From the NCBI RefSeq assembly GCF_022427965.1, contig NZ_JAKTTI010000006.1:62001-126000 (forward strand): 64,000 nt of DNA, written 5' to 3'. This stretch comes from Fredinandcohnia quinoae. Its GTDB lineage: Bacteria > Bacillota > Bacilli > Bacillales > Bacillaceae_L. A program made the translations under genes and the position numbers. Under the pieces are notes generated by a model. The model was not told where the DNA came from. It did not search any database and saw only the letters and a list, made by a program, of their open reading frames with translations. Positions 28,066-38,925 of this stretch are shown in pieces; the stretch's first letter is position 1; each line of letters begins with the position of its first letter.

Positions 28066-29868
28066 TTATTTTAGATTTTTTTGCATTTGAATAATTTCCA
28101 TTGCAATCGAAGCAGCCTTCAAATAATCCTTATTTCTCTCTGCTTCATGTTTTTCGATTTCTTTTTCTTTTATCATTGACAAATTTTGTTGTTTCAACAC
28201 CTGTTTGATATAATCCGCTAATTCAGCATCCAAGATCTCTTCACTAATTGAAAGCATCGCAATATCCGTCACTACCCTTTTTAGGTTGGGATCATGAATG
28301 CGAGATAAGAATGCACTTATATCTGGCTCATTTCCATCCTCATAGAAGGCATACAAATAAGTTACAATCGCTCGGTGCTCTTCAATATTAAAATTAGCTT
28401 GTAACGAATCTTGAACTTTACTGGTAGTATCTTGATTCCGTAACATATGAGCAATAAGAAGACGTTCAGCATTATGAAATGCTGGTAATAATTTAGTAGA
28501 TACAATAGTTTTTGCTTTGCTATTATTTCTATTCCAGGTGTGATTATCCTTTTTCTTCCGTTCTTCTCTGTTATATTGATGCTGTTGTTGCTTAAGTGCA
28601 TCTAACGAAATAGAAAACTCATTTGATAACTGACGCAAGTAATGGTCTTTTTCCACAGCTTTATCAAGTGAAGAAATTTCTTTTACTACATCTTCTATAT
28701 AACGGATACGTTCTCCTTCATCCTGAAGATTTTTTCCTCTTCGGAAATACTGCATCTTAAACGCCATCAATGTAAGACTTGCCCCTATTACATCATTTTT
28801 AAACTTTTCAGAGCCAAATTTTTTGATGTAGTCATCAGGGTCAAGACCATCTGGCATTTGGGCAACCTTTACATAACAACCAGCCTCAGTAAGCATGCTA
28901 GAAGCACGTAATGCAGCGTCTACCCCCGCCTGATCAGAGTCATAACAAACGATAACAGACTCAACATTTCTTCTAATAATTTTTACTTGTTCTTCAGTAA
29001 GTGAAGTTCCCATCGTGGCAATGGTATGTTGTAAACCAGCTCTATCAGATGCAATTACATCAGCAAAACCTTCAAAAAGGATGACTTGTTGATTTTTTCT
29101 TATATGAAGTCTTGCCTGATGAAAATTGTAGAGTGTTTTACTTTTATTAAAAATGATGGACTCAGGGCTATTTAAATATTTTGGTTCCTGAGATTTATCA
29201 AGTACCCTACCTGAAAATGCAATTGTTTTTCCTTGATGATCCCAAAGTGGAAACATAATTCGATTTCTAAATCGATCAAAGAATGTGCCCCCATTTTCCT
29301 TTCGAATTAGCAAACCAGCTTGCTCCATTAATTCAAGCTTAAATCCTCTTTTTTGAAGAAACTTTGTTATAAAATCCCATGAATCAAGTGCATAGCCAAT
29401 TTCGAATTTCTCAATTATTTCACGAGTAAACCCCCGATTTGTCAAATAATCAAGTGCATGCTGCCCTTCTTTCGTATTAAGTAACAGATGATGATAAAAT
29501 TTTTTGAGTAATTCATGTGCTGTAATCATCGTAGAAGCATCATTATGTTTTTCGGTTGGTTGAGCTGAATAACTTTGCAAATCAATATTAACCTTATTCG
29601 CTAAATTTATTGCAGCTTCACTAAAAGTATAACCTTCAATATCCATTAAAAATGAAAATACATTACCACCTGCTCCACATCCAAAACAATGAAAAATCTG
29701 TTTATCGGGCGAAACAGAAAATGAAGGGGTGTTTTCTCCATGAAATGGACATAAACCGAAATAATTTCTACCTTGCTTCTTCAATTGAACATATTCACTA
29801 ATAACATCAACAATGTCTACTGATAAACGAATTTTTTCGATTGTTTCTTCCGGAATTCGATTCCCCAT
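28066..29868 (-). CDS. dnaG: DNA primase DnaG
   Basis: 600 residues. N-terminal zinc-binding domain with C40, H43, C61, C64 (GLCPFHGE and HCFGC), TOPRIM polymerase core with FEGFADVIA and [11 protein letters not shown] near 260-320, and a C-terminal helicase-binding domain. Makes RNA primers for replication with DnaC helicase. The ribosome site is weak (GGGG only). The gene yqxD, which precedes dnaG in B. subtilis, is absent here. Confidence 0.95.
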   Translation of the reverse strand: MGNRIPEETIEKIRLSVDIVDVISEYVQLKKQGRNYFGLCPFHGENTPSFSVSPDKQIFHCFGCGAGGNVFSFLMDIEGYTFSEAAINLANKVNIDLQSYSAQPTEKHNDASTMITAHELLKKFYHHLLLNTKEGQHALDYLTNRGFTREIIEKFEIGYALDSWDFITKFLQKRGFKLELMEQAGLLIRKENGGTFFDRFRNRIMFPLWDHQGKTIAFSGRVLDKSQEPKYLNSPESIIFNKSKTLYNFHQARLHIRKNQQVILFEGFADVIASDRAGLQHTIATMGTSLTEEQVKIIRRNVESVIVCYDSDQAGVDAALRASSMLTEAGCYVKVAQMPDGLDPDDYIKKFGSEKFKNDVIGASLTLMAFKMQYFRRGKNLQDEGERIRYIEDVVKEISSLDKAVEKDHYLRQLSNEFSISLDALKQQQHQYNREERKKKDNHTWNRNNSKAKTIVSTKLLPAFHNAERLLIAHMLRNQDTTSKVQDSLQANFNIEEHRAIVTYLYAFYEDGNEPDISAFLSRIHDPNLKRVVTDIAMLSISEEILDAELADYIKQVLKQQNLSMIKEKEIEKHEAERNKDYLKAASIAMEIIQMQKNLK

Positions 29869-29893
29869 ACGAACAACCCCAAGTAATAGAAAT

Positions 29894-29922
29894 ATTCTAT
29901 GTTAGTAAGATAAATCCTGCAA
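29894..29922 (-). promoter_or_regulatory. Possible sigma-A promoter of dnaG-sigA
   Basis: TTGCAG (29917-29922), 17-bp spacer, TAGAAT (29894-29899) on the minus strand, 25 bases before dnaG. The -10 is good, the -35 poor. Confidence 0.35.
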
Positions 29923-30088
29923 GATTCGACAATTTCTCTTTAAATTTTTTTGTCAAACTGCCGGCATTTCTAGCAACAGATACGATATCCATTCCGTATG
30001 TATATTAAGAAATTAACATTTTCTTCTTATTATTGGACAGCCATCTGCTCCAACATAGATTATTTTCTTTTTTTCGCCATATTTCTCT

Positions 30089-30115
30089 ATTCTACATCAC
30101 TCCAAGGATTCCTTC
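30089..30115 (-). promoter_or_regulatory. Sigma-H-like promoter of dnaG-sigA
   Basis: Minus-strand GAAGGAATC (30107-30115), 11-bp spacer, GTAGAAT (30089-30095) fits the sigma-H consensus RNAGGAWWW-N11/12-RNNGAAT with one mismatch. The B. subtilis sigA operon also has sigma-H promoters, active at sporulation onset. Confidence 0.6.
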
Positions 30116-30194
30116 TTTTCGGTAAAAAGTTTTAAAAGTAAGATAACTTAAATTAAAATGTCGAAAATTAATAATACTTATTCTCAACTTTCCC

Positions 30195-30223
30195 TTGACA
30201 TCTTTCAATTATTAGTTTATTCT
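30195..30223 (+). promoter_or_regulatory. Possible orphan + strand promoter
   Basis: Perfect TTGACA (30195-30200), 17-bp spacer, TATTCT (30218-30223). No coding sequence follows; transcription would meet the hairpin at 30327-30351 after about 125 nt. Confidence 0.35.
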
Positions 30224-30320
30224 ATCAACCCAAACTCTAAACCTAAAAATATGCATTTTATCACAATTTTTTATTATAATACAAAATTGTTAGAAGTGCT
30301 ATTCTTTTTTACAAAAAATT

Positions 30321-30356
30321 AAAAAGACACATATCTCAATCAGATATGTGTTTTAA
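30321..30356. terminator. Terminator of ppsR, possibly bidirectional
   Basis: ACACATATCT/AGATATGTGT (30327-30336 and 30342-30351). On the minus strand it is followed by CTTTTTAATTTTTT; on the + strand by TTTT only. Confidence 0.82.
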
Positions 30357-31165
30357 AATGCTTTTTGATTATTTATAGCGTGTAAAATAATATTTGCAGT
30401 CTCTTCAACCGCTTTATTTGAAACATCTATTACATCACAACCAATTCTTTCAACAGTTGCTTGAAAATGATCTAATTCTTCTTTTATTCGGTTAATATTT
30501 GCATATATTGCTTGGTCATCTAGTCCTAATGATTTTAGCCGTTCTCGTCTAATATGATTTAGCTTATCTGGACTTATTTTTAATCCAAAACATTTATTTG
30601 ATGACACTTTAAATAACTCTTCTGGGGGATCAACCTCTGGAACTAACGGTACGTTAGCTACCTTTAAACGTTTATGGGCTAAAAATTGTGATAACGGTGT
30701 TTTCGATGTTCTAGAGACGCCTACTAAGACAATATCAGCACGCAATATTCCTCGTGGATCTCGCCCATCATCATACTTAACTGCAAATTCAATTGCTTCA
30801 ATCTTTTTAAAATAATCTTCATCAAGCTTTCTTACTAGACCAGGCTCATGTCTTGGACTTATATGATAAAGTGCTTCCATCTTATCAATCAGAGGTCCGA
30901 TAATATCATGCACCACTACTCCTTCACGTTCAGCTTCTTGAACGAGAAAATTTCGATGTTCAGGTATAACTAAGGTAAAAGCGATTATTGCATTATTTAA
31001 TTTTGCTAATGAAATAACCTCAGTTAGTGTAGAAGTGTCTTCAACATATGGGATTCTCTTAATATCAGTGTGGGAACCATTAAATTGACTAACAGCGGCC
31101 TTTACCACTAATTCAGCGGTCTCACCTACAGAGTCAGATACGACATATACCATACGCTTACTCAT
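30353..31165 (-). CDS. yqfL: PPDK/PEP synthase regulatory protein PpsR (YqfL)
   Basis: 270 residues, DUF299 family. P-loop GVSRTSKT at 149-156, and the conserved N-terminus [12 protein letters not shown]. Members are bifunctional kinase/pyrophosphorylases that switch pyruvate phosphate dikinase or PEP synthase. In B. subtilis, YqfL instead acts with CcpN; the gene is 24 bases behind ccpN here too. No ppdK or ppsA lies in the window. AAAGGAG upstream. Confidence 0.9.
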   Translation of the reverse strand: MSKRMVYVVSDSVGETAELVVKAAVSQFNGSHTDIKRIPYVEDTSTLTEVISLAKLNNAIIAFTLVIPEHRNFLVQEAEREGVVVHDIIGPLIDKMEALYHISPRHEPGLVRKLDEDYFKKIEAIEFAVKYDDGRDPRGILRADIVLVGVSRTSKTPLSQFLAHKRLKVANVPLVPEVDPPEELFKVSSNKCFGLKISPDKLNHIRRERLKSLGLDDQAIYANINRIKEELDHFQATVERIGCDVIDVSNKAVEETANIILHAINNQKAF

Positions 31166-31189
31166 TTAATTCCCCATCTCCTTTAAACT

Positions 31190-31828
31190 TTATATGATTT
31201 CATCACCAGATAGTGCAACTAACGCTTTTGTCATATTCGTCTTCGTTACTCTTCCAATAACCTCGATTCCTTTTTCAGTATGCCTTACAATTGGAATCGC
31301 ATCAATTTGTTTTTCAATTAACTTTCCAGCCACTTCAAGTAGAAAATCATCTTTTTCACACATTGTGATATTAGGCATTCTTGTCATAATAATGTTAACC
31401 GGAATCTTTGTTAATTCCTGTTTCCCTAGGCTAGCCCGCAATAGATCTTTTCGAGAAAGAACCCCAACTAAAAGTGATTCCCTATCAACTACGAATAATG
31501 TACCTACATCTTCAAGAAACATTGTACATATTGCATCATAAACAGAAACACTTTCATTAACAACAACAGGAATTGATTGATAATCTTTTACCTTAATTTT
31601 CATTAGTTTATCTGTTAGTAATTGGGCCCCTGTCTTCCCTGTATAAAAATAACCTACACGTGGTCTTGCCTCAAGATAACCAGCCATTGTTAAAATTGCA
31701 AGATCAGGACGAAGAGTGGCCCTAGTCAAATCTAGACGCTCCGCAATTGCTTCCCCAGTAATTGGCCCATTGTCTTTCACAATTTGTAAAATTAGCTCTT
31801 GGCGTTTATTAAGTTCTATCGTACTCAC
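31190..31828 (-). CDS. ccpN: Gluconeogenesis repressor CcpN
   Basis: 212 residues: N-terminal winged helix (LNKRQELILQIVKDNGPITG, recognition helix TRATLRPDLAIL) and two CBS domains (about 80-140 and 145-205) that sense adenine nucleotides. Represses gapB and pckA in B. subtilis when glucose is present. The start is unclear: two GTG codons in a row (31831 and 31828) abut the AGGTG motif with no normal spacing. The second gives the family N-terminus (M-STIELNKRQ). First gene of ccpN-yqfL. Confidence 0.92.
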   Translation of the reverse strand: MSTIELNKRQELILQIVKDNGPITGEAIAERLDLTRATLRPDLAILTMAGYLEARPRVGYFYTGKTGAQLLTDKLMKIKVKDYQSIPVVVNESVSVYDAICTMFLEDVGTLFVVDRESLLVGVLSRKDLLRASLGKQELTKIPVNIIMTRMPNITMCEKDDFLLEVAGKLIEKQIDAIPIVRHTEKGIEVIGRVTKTNMTKALVALSGDEII

Positions 31829-31947
31829 CACCTAATAATATCAATAATTTATTTATGTTGAACATTTATGTAATTGAATGTTATATAAGTTATACTATTG
31901 TAAATTATTATATACTAATATCGTAGGTAAGGTACAATAAAAACAAT

Positions 31948-31976
31948 AAAAAAACTAGGAGCATAAATACTCCTAG
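31948..31976 (-). terminator. Terminator of glyQS
   Basis: CTAGGAG/CTCCTAG (31955-31961 and 31970-31976) followed by T7 on the minus strand, just after glyS. Confidence 0.9.
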
Positions 31977-31983
31977 AAAAAAA

Positions 31984-34062
31984 TTATTTTACAATAATTG
32001 AATTCATATCTGCAAATAAATAAATCATATTTGCCAATAGTACCATTTGAGCCAATCGATTCTTTTTGATACTTTCATCTTCAGCCATGACCATCGTATG
32101 TTCAAAATATGCATCAATTTCAGGCTTAAGTGAAGCTAGTGATTCAAATACCTTATCAACTTGAACTTCCTTAATAGCATCGATTAATTCAGACTGAATT
32201 TGATTAACTTTTTCATATAAATTCTTTTCTTCCTTAGACTCAAAAAGAGCAGGATCAATCTCAGCTTCTTCACCTTTTTTGGAAATATTAATCACTCTAC
32301 TTAGTGATTCTATCGTCTCTTTAAATCCAGCATCATCTTTCCGACTCTCCAATGTTTCTGCTTTTTTTACTAGAAGCCCAATATTTCCAATCTCAGTTCC
32401 TAATACTGCATCAATAATATCATACCTGATATTACGAGTTTGAAGATCATGCTTAATCCGTAATTTAAAGAATGACACTAAATCTTCTTTTATTTCTTGT
32501 TTAGTTCGTTTTGTAAGCTTACTTTCTTCAAAAAGCTCTAGTGAAGTATCTAATAAATCTTCTAAAGGTATATTCCATTCTTTCTCTAATAAAATCTGAA
32601 CAATTCCCGCTGCCATTCGTCTTAATGCATATGGGTCTTGTGAACCTGTCGGAATGATACCGATTGAAAAACAACCAACAATTGTATCAAGTTTATCAGC
32701 AATACTAATGATTGTTCCTATCATTGTGCTCGGGCTTTTATCTTCTGCATGTCTAGGCATATAGTGTTCATTAATTGCAATCGCAACTGCTTCGTCCTCA
32801 CCACTTAGCCTTGCATATCGCTCGCCCATTAATCCTTGTAATTCTGGAAATTCATATACCATGTTAGTCACTAGATCAAATTTACAGATATCTGCTGCAC
32901 GTTTTGCTTTTTCCGCAATCTGTTCATCTACGCTTAATAAAATTGACAATTGATTTGTCAACTCACCAATTCTGCGTACCTTTTCTCCTATTGAGCCGAG
33001 TTCAACTTGATAAATTATTTTATCTAGCTTGTTTACTAGATCATTAATTTTTAACTTTTGGTCCTCTTTATAGAAAAAGTCTGCATCGGAGAGACGAGCT
33101 CTTAATACTTTTTCATTCCCTCTAGCCACAGTATCAAGATGTACATGATCTCCATTTCGAACTGCTACGAAGAAAGGCTGTAATTTCCCTTCCTTATCTT
33201 TAACAGGAAAATATCGTTGATGCTCCTTCATACTTGTAATTAACACTTCTTCCGGAAGCTCTAAAAATTCTTCTTCAAATTTACCGTAAAAAGCTGTTGG
33301 ATACTCTACTAAATTTGTTACTTCCTCAAGTAAATCACGATCAATTGGCACTACCCAATTATTTTCTTCTTCCAGTGTTTTGATTTGATTACGAATAGCT
33401 TCCTTTCGTTCCAAAGAATCAACAATAACGTATTGTGACATCAATTGACGTTCATATTCCTTAGGGCTAAGCAACAGAATTTCTGACCCAAGGAAGCGAT
33501 GACCTCTTGTCTTATTTCCTGATTCAACACCTGAAATGGAAATTGGAATAATATCATCCCCAAATAATGTCACCAGCCATTTGATCGGGCGAACAAATCG
33601 TAAATCATTGTCCCCCCAATGCATATTTTTAGGGAATGTAAGATTTGTGATAACTTCTTCAAGCTCCTTTAAGGATTCTTTCGTTTCAAGTCCTTTCACA
33701 AATTTGGTTACATGTGCATATTCGACACCATTAATTTCTTTAAAATAAATATCTGTGACCGTTGCTCCTTGACCTTTAGTAAATCCGATTGCTGCTTTTG
33801 ACCAATTTCCTTCAGAATCAAGAGCAATTTTCTTAGCAGGACCCTTTGCTTCAATTTCAACATCATCCTGTTTTTCAGAAACATCTGTAACGAGAACAGC
33901 TAATCTTCTTGGACTTGAAAAGCCATTAATCGTTTCGTATGAAATATTTTTATCTAATAACCATTTTGTCATTTTATCTGTTAATTGGTTCATCGCATCT
34001 GTAACAAATCTCGCTGGCATTTCCTCTAAACCAATTTCAACGAGCAAATCCCGTTTATTCAT
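31984..34062 (-). CDS. glyS: Glycine-tRNA ligase beta subunit GlyS
   Basis: 692 residues, normal for the beta subunit of the alpha2-beta2 enzyme. Begins [17 protein letters not shown], contains the HD-like region and a C-terminal anticodon-binding part. With GlyQ it charges tRNA-Gly. Starts eight bases inside glyQ, so the two are translationally coupled. Controlled by the T-box upstream of glyQ. Confidence 0.96.
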   Translation of the reverse strand: MNKRDLLVEIGLEEMPARFVTDAMNQLTDKMTKWLLDKNISYETINGFSSPRRLAVLVTDVSEKQDDVEIEAKGPAKKIALDSEGNWSKAAIGFTKGQGATVTDIYFKEINGVEYAHVTKFVKGLETKESLKELEEVITNLTFPKNMHWGDNDLRFVRPIKWLVTLFGDDIIPISISGVESGNKTRGHRFLGSEILLLSPKEYERQLMSQYVIVDSLERKEAIRNQIKTLEEENNWVVPIDRDLLEEVTNLVEYPTAFYGKFEEEFLELPEEVLITSMKEHQRYFPVKDKEGKLQPFFVAVRNGDHVHLDTVARGNEKVLRARLSDADFFYKEDQKLKINDLVNKLDKIIYQVELGSIGEKVRRIGELTNQLSILLSVDEQIAEKAKRAADICKFDLVTNMVYEFPELQGLMGERYARLSGEDEAVAIAINEHYMPRHAEDKSPSTMIGTIISIADKLDTIVGCFSIGIIPTGSQDPYALRRMAAGIVQILLEKEWNIPLEDLLDTSLELFEESKLTKRTKQEIKEDLVSFFKLRIKHDLQTRNIRYDIIDAVLGTEIGNIGLLVKKAETLESRKDDAGFKETIESLSRVINISKKGEEAEIDPALFESKEEKNLYEKVNQIQSELIDAIKEVQVDKVFESLASLKPEIDAYFEHTMVMAEDESIKKNRLAQMVLLANMIYLFADMNSIIVK

Positions 34063-34945
34063 TGTGATCGTCTCCTTTTGCCTGAAGCATCGGGAACCCT
34101 AATTTTTCCCGTTCCTCATAAAAAGTTCTTGCAACTTTTCTTGCTAAATTTCTAACCCTACCGATATAACCGGTTCGTTCAGTTACGGATATAGCCCCTC
34201 TAGCATCTAATTGATTAAATGTATGTGAACATTTTAAAACATAGTCATACGCGGGATGAACAAGTCCCTCATCCATTTGACGATGTGCCTCTTTCTCATA
34301 AATTCCAAAGAGATTGAATAACATGTCGACATCAGATGTTTCAAATGTATATTTTGAATGTTCATATTCGGGCTGAAGGAAAATATCACGGACTGTAAAT
34401 CCCTTTGTCCACTCTAGATCGAACACATTTTCTTTATCTTGAATATATGATGCCAATCGCTCCACACCATACGTAATTTCAACAGATACAGGTTTACAAT
34501 CAATTCCACCAACCTGTTGGAAGTAAGTGAATTGGGTAACCTCCATGCCATCTAACCAAACTTCCCATCCTAATCCAGCACAGCCTAATGATGGGTTTTC
34601 CCAATTATCCTCAACAAAGCGGATATCATGTTCAAGTGGGTCAATACCTAGTGCACGCAATGAATCTAGATATAATTCTTGAATATTATCTGGTGATGGT
34701 TTGATAATCACTTGAAATTGGTGATGTTGATACAAACGATTAGGATTATCACCATAACGTCCATCAGCAGGACGTCTTGATGGTTCTACATAAGCTACGC
34801 TCCAAGGCTCTGGTCCAATTGCTCGTAAAAATGTATATGGACTCATCGTACCAGCACCCTTTTCAACATCATACGCATTCATAAGAATACACCCTTGATC
34901 AGACCAATGTTTTTGTAGTGTTAATATCATATCTTGAATATTCAT
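34055..34945 (-). CDS. glyQ: Glycine-tRNA ligase alpha subunit GlyQ
   Basis: 296 residues from ATG 34945 (ATG 34948 directly before it is also possible; GGAGG precedes both). Class II catalytic core with motif-like segments [24 protein letters not shown] and [17 protein letters not shown]. Activates glycine. The leader carries a T-box, but a 143-bp family B repeat lies between the T-box terminator and the ribosome site. Confidence 0.96.
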   Translation of the reverse strand: MNIQDMILTLQKHWSDQGCILMNAYDVEKGAGTMSPYTFLRAIGPEPWSVAYVEPSRRPADGRYGDNPNRLYQHHQFQVIIKPSPDNIQELYLDSLRALGIDPLEHDIRFVEDNWENPSLGCAGLGWEVWLDGMEVTQFTYFQQVGGIDCKPVSVEITYGVERLASYIQDKENVFDLEWTKGFTVRDIFLQPEYEHSKYTFETSDVDMLFNLFGIYEKEAHRQMDEGLVHPAYDYVLKCSHTFNQLDARGAISVTERTGYIGRVRNLARKVARTFYEEREKLGFPMLQAKGDDHNE

Positions 34946-34983
34946 CATTTTAAACCTCCATTAAAATACTCACTTAAGATGAG

Positions 34984-35126
34984 AGTTCAAAAAGGAGGAT
35001 AAAAGGACCGAGAAGTTCGAGGCGGCGAAACTTTGAGTAGCGGAACGTATGTAATTAATACGTGAGCAACGGAAAAGCAAGCCAACAAAGAAATTCGATG
35101 TGTCATTTTACCGGACTTTTTGAACT
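34984..35126. repeat. Dispersed repeat with terminal inverted repeats, family B, copy 1 (glyQ leader)
   Basis: 143 bp bounded by AGTTCAAAAAG (34984) and CTTTTTGAACT (35116-35126), an 11-bp terminal inverted repeat. It matches, in opposite orientation, most of 36494-36679 over CGAATCTCTTCGTTGG-, ATTCCGCT- and GGCGGCGAA-type blocks. No coding capacity. It is MITE-like in design. It sits between the T-box terminator and the glyQ start. Confidence 0.82.
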
Positions 35127-35137
35127 TCCTTTAATAT

Positions 35138-35352
35138 AAAAAACTCCCCTCCCTATGTCTGGTATTAGACATAGGGACGAGAGTTACCCGCGGTTCCACC
35201 CTATTTGCTACATGAATCATGTAGCCTCTTTTAAAAAAGTTTAACACTCAGAGAACGCCTTCCCTATCTGCCTATACCCTAGCTTTCACCATCCTAGGTT
35301 CGCTTTTATAGACGATTAACAGGTACTTCTTTCCTTCAACGTGTCATAATTT
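35138..35352 (-). promoter_or_regulatory. Glycine T-box riboswitch with terminator
   Basis: The minus-strand leader has Stem I with the GGUG-type apical region (near CTAGGATGGTGAAAGCTAGG), a likely GGC glycine specifier at 35257-35259 after GAA, and the T-box AGGGTGGAACCGCGGGTAAC (35183-35202). Its UGGA would pair with the UCCA end of uncharged tRNA-Gly. The terminator is 35143-35160 with 35167-35184 then T6. Uncharged tRNA-Gly should allow readthrough into glyQS. Confidence 0.93.
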
Positions 35353-35358
35353 ATTAGC

Positions 35359-35387
35359 ATAATAATCGATATTTTGGTCTTTGTCAA
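35359..35387 (-). promoter_or_regulatory. Sigma-A promoter of the glyQS operon
   Basis: TTGACA (35382-35387), 17-bp spacer, TATTAT (35359-35364) on the minus strand, placing the start point just before Stem I of the T-box. Confidence 0.85.
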
Positions 35388-35399
35388 CTAATTAAAAGT

Positions 35400-36152
35400 T
35401 TAAAGTGTATTACGGAGATTTTCAATTTGGTCTAGAAACCGTTTTGATTTCAAGTAAAGTCCTGAATATTCCTCATAATACGCATTAATTACTGTTTTTA
35501 ATTCTTTTTTTGTTTCTTCTTTTAAATCAATATTTCCTAGTCGATTCAAATCGAAATAATAAAATAATCTAAGTAGCCGAATCGTTGCCTGGGAAGTCTT
35601 AAAATGATATCGATCCTTACCATAACATCGATGACAAAGTAAACCTCCTTCTCTTACTGAAAAGGCAAATTCACCTTCTTTGCTATGACAAACGGCACAT
35701 TCATCCAGAATTGGATATAACCCTAACATCGGAAGCATTTTTAGTTCATAAATATACATAAGTACATCTAGATCATAGCCTTCATTCATATAATTCAAAG
35801 TTTGGTACAGTAGTTCAAACAAAAATGGATTTGCTCGCTTTTCTTCTGTACATTTATCCGTTAGTTCGACAATGTAGGAGGCATAGGCAGTCATAAAAAT
35901 ATCTTCACGAATCCCTCGGAAAGAAGAAATGGTTTCCCCCTGTTGTAACCCTCCTAATCCAGATGATTTCTGAATTAAGTAGTATCCATATGTAAATAGT
36001 TGAGTAATAGCAGTCAAGCGGCTACTTGGCTTTTTCGCCCCTCGTGCCATTACTCCAACTTTTCCCCATTCACGGGTAAATAATGTCACAATTTTATTAG
36101 TTTCACCGTAATCATTCGTTCTAATTACAATGCCTTCGCATTTTTGTAACAT
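35400..36152 (-). CDS. recO: DNA repair protein RecO
   Basis: 250 residues. N-terminal OB fold ([21 protein letters not shown]), helical middle and a four-cysteine zinc motif (CAVC near 150, CHRC near 175). Loads RecA on SSB-coated DNA with RecR. A TGGTGG site precedes the ATG. Downstream of yqzL as in B. subtilis; the glyQS promoter follows its stop directly. Confidence 0.94.
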   Translation of the reverse strand: MLQKCEGIVIRTNDYGETNKIVTLFTREWGKVGVMARGAKKPSSRLTAITQLFTYGYYLIQKSSGLGGLQQGETISSFRGIREDIFMTAYASYIVELTDKCTEEKRANPFLFELLYQTLNYMNEGYDLDVLMYIYELKMLPMLGLYPILDECAVCHSKEGEFAFSVREGGLLCHRCYGKDRYHFKTSQATIRLLRLFYYFDLNRLGNIDLKEETKKELKTVINAYYEEYSGLYLKSKRFLDQIENLRNTL

Positions 36153-36228
36153 GAATGTCCACCATCCAATAGGTTAAAGGCATTACGTAAAATCCTTTTA
36201 CCGTCTATACAATTCTTCATTGGAATGG

Positions 36229-36372
36229 TCAAGAAATTGGAAAGTCTACTTCTGCTAGCTCATCATTTTGTATATCGGGTCTCTCTTCCTTATCTTGTTC
36301 TAATTCTTTGAAAAGAAGATACATATCTACGTTACCTGTTTGACTAAACACTTTCCAGGTAAAATCTAACAT
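36229..36372 (-). CDS. yqzL: Small conserved protein YqzL
   Basis: 47 residues: begins MLDFTWKVFSQTGNVDMYLL, has an acidic middle (LEQDKEERPD) and ends ELAEVDFPIS. Length, sequence style and position between era and recO match YqzL of Bacillus. AAAGGTGG lies eight bases before the ATG. Function unknown. Translated by hand, as it is too short for routine ORF cut-offs. Confidence 0.88.
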   Translation of the reverse strand: MLDFTWKVFSQTGNVDMYLLFKELEQDKEERPDIQNDELAEVDFPIS

Positions 36373-36493
36373 AGGTAACCCCACCTTTCTGTTATTTACT
36401 AGCAAAAAACTAATTCCAATTTTATTCGGTTGTATGAATATCTTGACCTAATCTTACAGAAATAATGTTACATAAATTTTACTAATGATAGGA

Positions 36494-36679
36494 AGTTCAA
36501 AAAGTCCGGGAAAAATAGCTGTCGAATCTCTTCGTTGGTTCGCTCTTGCGCTCCTTGGAAAAGAAATGCGCTTTTCCTGCGTGATGGAACGTCTGCTCAT
36601 GTATTAAAAGCATACATTCCGCTGCTCATAGCTTCACCGCCTAGACCTTCTCGGCTCTTTTTGTCCTCCTTTTTGAACA
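36494..36679. repeat. Dispersed repeat with terminal inverted repeats, family B, copy 2
   Basis: About 186 bp starting AGTTCAAAAAGTCCGG and ending CTCCTTTTTGAAC. It aligns with the reverse complement of 34984-35126 along its whole length, apart from about 45 extra bases in the middle (around 36555-36600, containing an inner GGAAAAG...CTTTTCC hairpin). Non-coding. Lies between yqzL and era, a region otherwise without signals. Confidence 0.82.
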
Positions 36680-36703
36680 CTTCTCTTAAATAGTGAACCA
36701 GTA

Positions 36704-38057
<1,354 letters not shown>

Positions 38058-38087
38058 TCACGATTTGTTACACAAATGTAAGAATAT

Positions 38088-38471
38088 TCATATAATATTT
38101 AGGTAAGGTAAAAATATCACCAACCCAATTATAATAGCAGTAAAAGCATACACAAATACAGCCGCAGCCGCAATATCCTTTGCCTGTTTTGCTAGGGGGT
38201 GATAATCCTTCGTTACTAAATCCACAACCCTTTCAATCGCAGTATTAAGTAATTCAGCGGTAATCATACCACCTATTAAAAGGAGAATAACCAACCATTC
38301 ACTCTTTGATATTCCGAAGAAAAAGCCAGCAGCAATCACGATTAAGGATATCAAAGAATGAATTTGCAAATTACGTTCTTGTACAAAAGCGTTTTTAAAA
38401 CCATTACAGGCATATGAGAAACTCTTGATTAGCCGGTTCCATTCACGTCTACTCTTATCTGTGGAGTCCAT
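38088..38471 (-). CDS. dgkA: Undecaprenol/diacylglycerol kinase DgkA
   Basis: 127 residues with three membrane helices. The active-site helix [14 protein letters not shown] and [14 protein letters not shown] are family hallmarks. In Gram-positives this enzyme phosphorylates undecaprenol, recycling the cell-wall lipid carrier. Starts inside the end of ybeY (17-base overlap), with an AGAGG site close to the ATG. Confidence 0.93.
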   Translation of the reverse strand: MDSTDKSRREWNRLIKSFSYACNGFKNAFVQERNLQIHSLISLIVIAAGFFFGISKSEWLVILLLIGGMITAELLNTAIERVVDLVTKDYHPLAKQAKDIAAAAVFVYAFTAIIIGLVIFLPYLNII

Positions 38472-38925
38472 AGGCCTCTAAAATTTCCTTTTGTTTAGAA
38501 AACATTTCATGTTCTTCTTCTGTATTACCATGATCATAGCCAAGAAGATGTAAAAAGCCATGAACAGCTAAAAAGCCTAATTCTCTCATAAAAGAATGCC
38601 CGTATTCTTCAGCCTGCTCACGAGCTCGTGGAATAGAAATAATGATATCTCCCAGAATAGTCGGCATATCCAAACCGATTATTTCCATTTCACCCTCACC
38701 CATTTCCTCCAATGCGAAGGAAATCACATCTGTTGGCTGATCTTTGTCCCGATAATCTCGATTAATTTCCTGTATTCTGTCATTGTCAACAAATGTGATT
38801 GAGAGTTCAGTTTCACTAATGATTCCTTCCATTTTCGCCGCAACCTGCAGCAATTCATTTATCTTCTGACATTCCTCATCAGAAATTTCGCCTACTTCAT
38901 CAATAAAATCAATATCTAAATTCAT
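38455..38925 (-). CDS. ybeY: Endoribonuclease YbeY
   Basis: 156 residues. Zinc triad in [11 protein letters not shown] (H122, H126, H132), plus [16 protein letters not shown]. Needed for 16S rRNA 3' maturation and ribosome quality control. Overlaps yqfF by four bases and dgkA by 17. Confidence 0.95.
   Translation of the reverse strand: MNLDIDFIDEVGEISDEECQKINELLQVAAKMEGIISETELSITFVDNDRIQEINRDYRDKDQPTDVISFALEEMGEGEMEIIGLDMPTILGDIIISIPRAREQAEEYGHSFMRELGFLAVHGFLHLLGYDHGNTEEEHEMFSKQKEILEAYGLHR

Larger units (their letters stand above)
29869..30352. other. 484-bp AT-rich non-coding region between dnaG and ppsR
   Basis: No open frame of note and no trace of yqxD. It holds a sigma-H-like promoter and a weak sigma-A-like promoter facing dnaG, a sigma-A-like promoter facing the other way with no gene ahead of it, and the bidirectional ppsR terminator. 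Confidence 0.75.
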
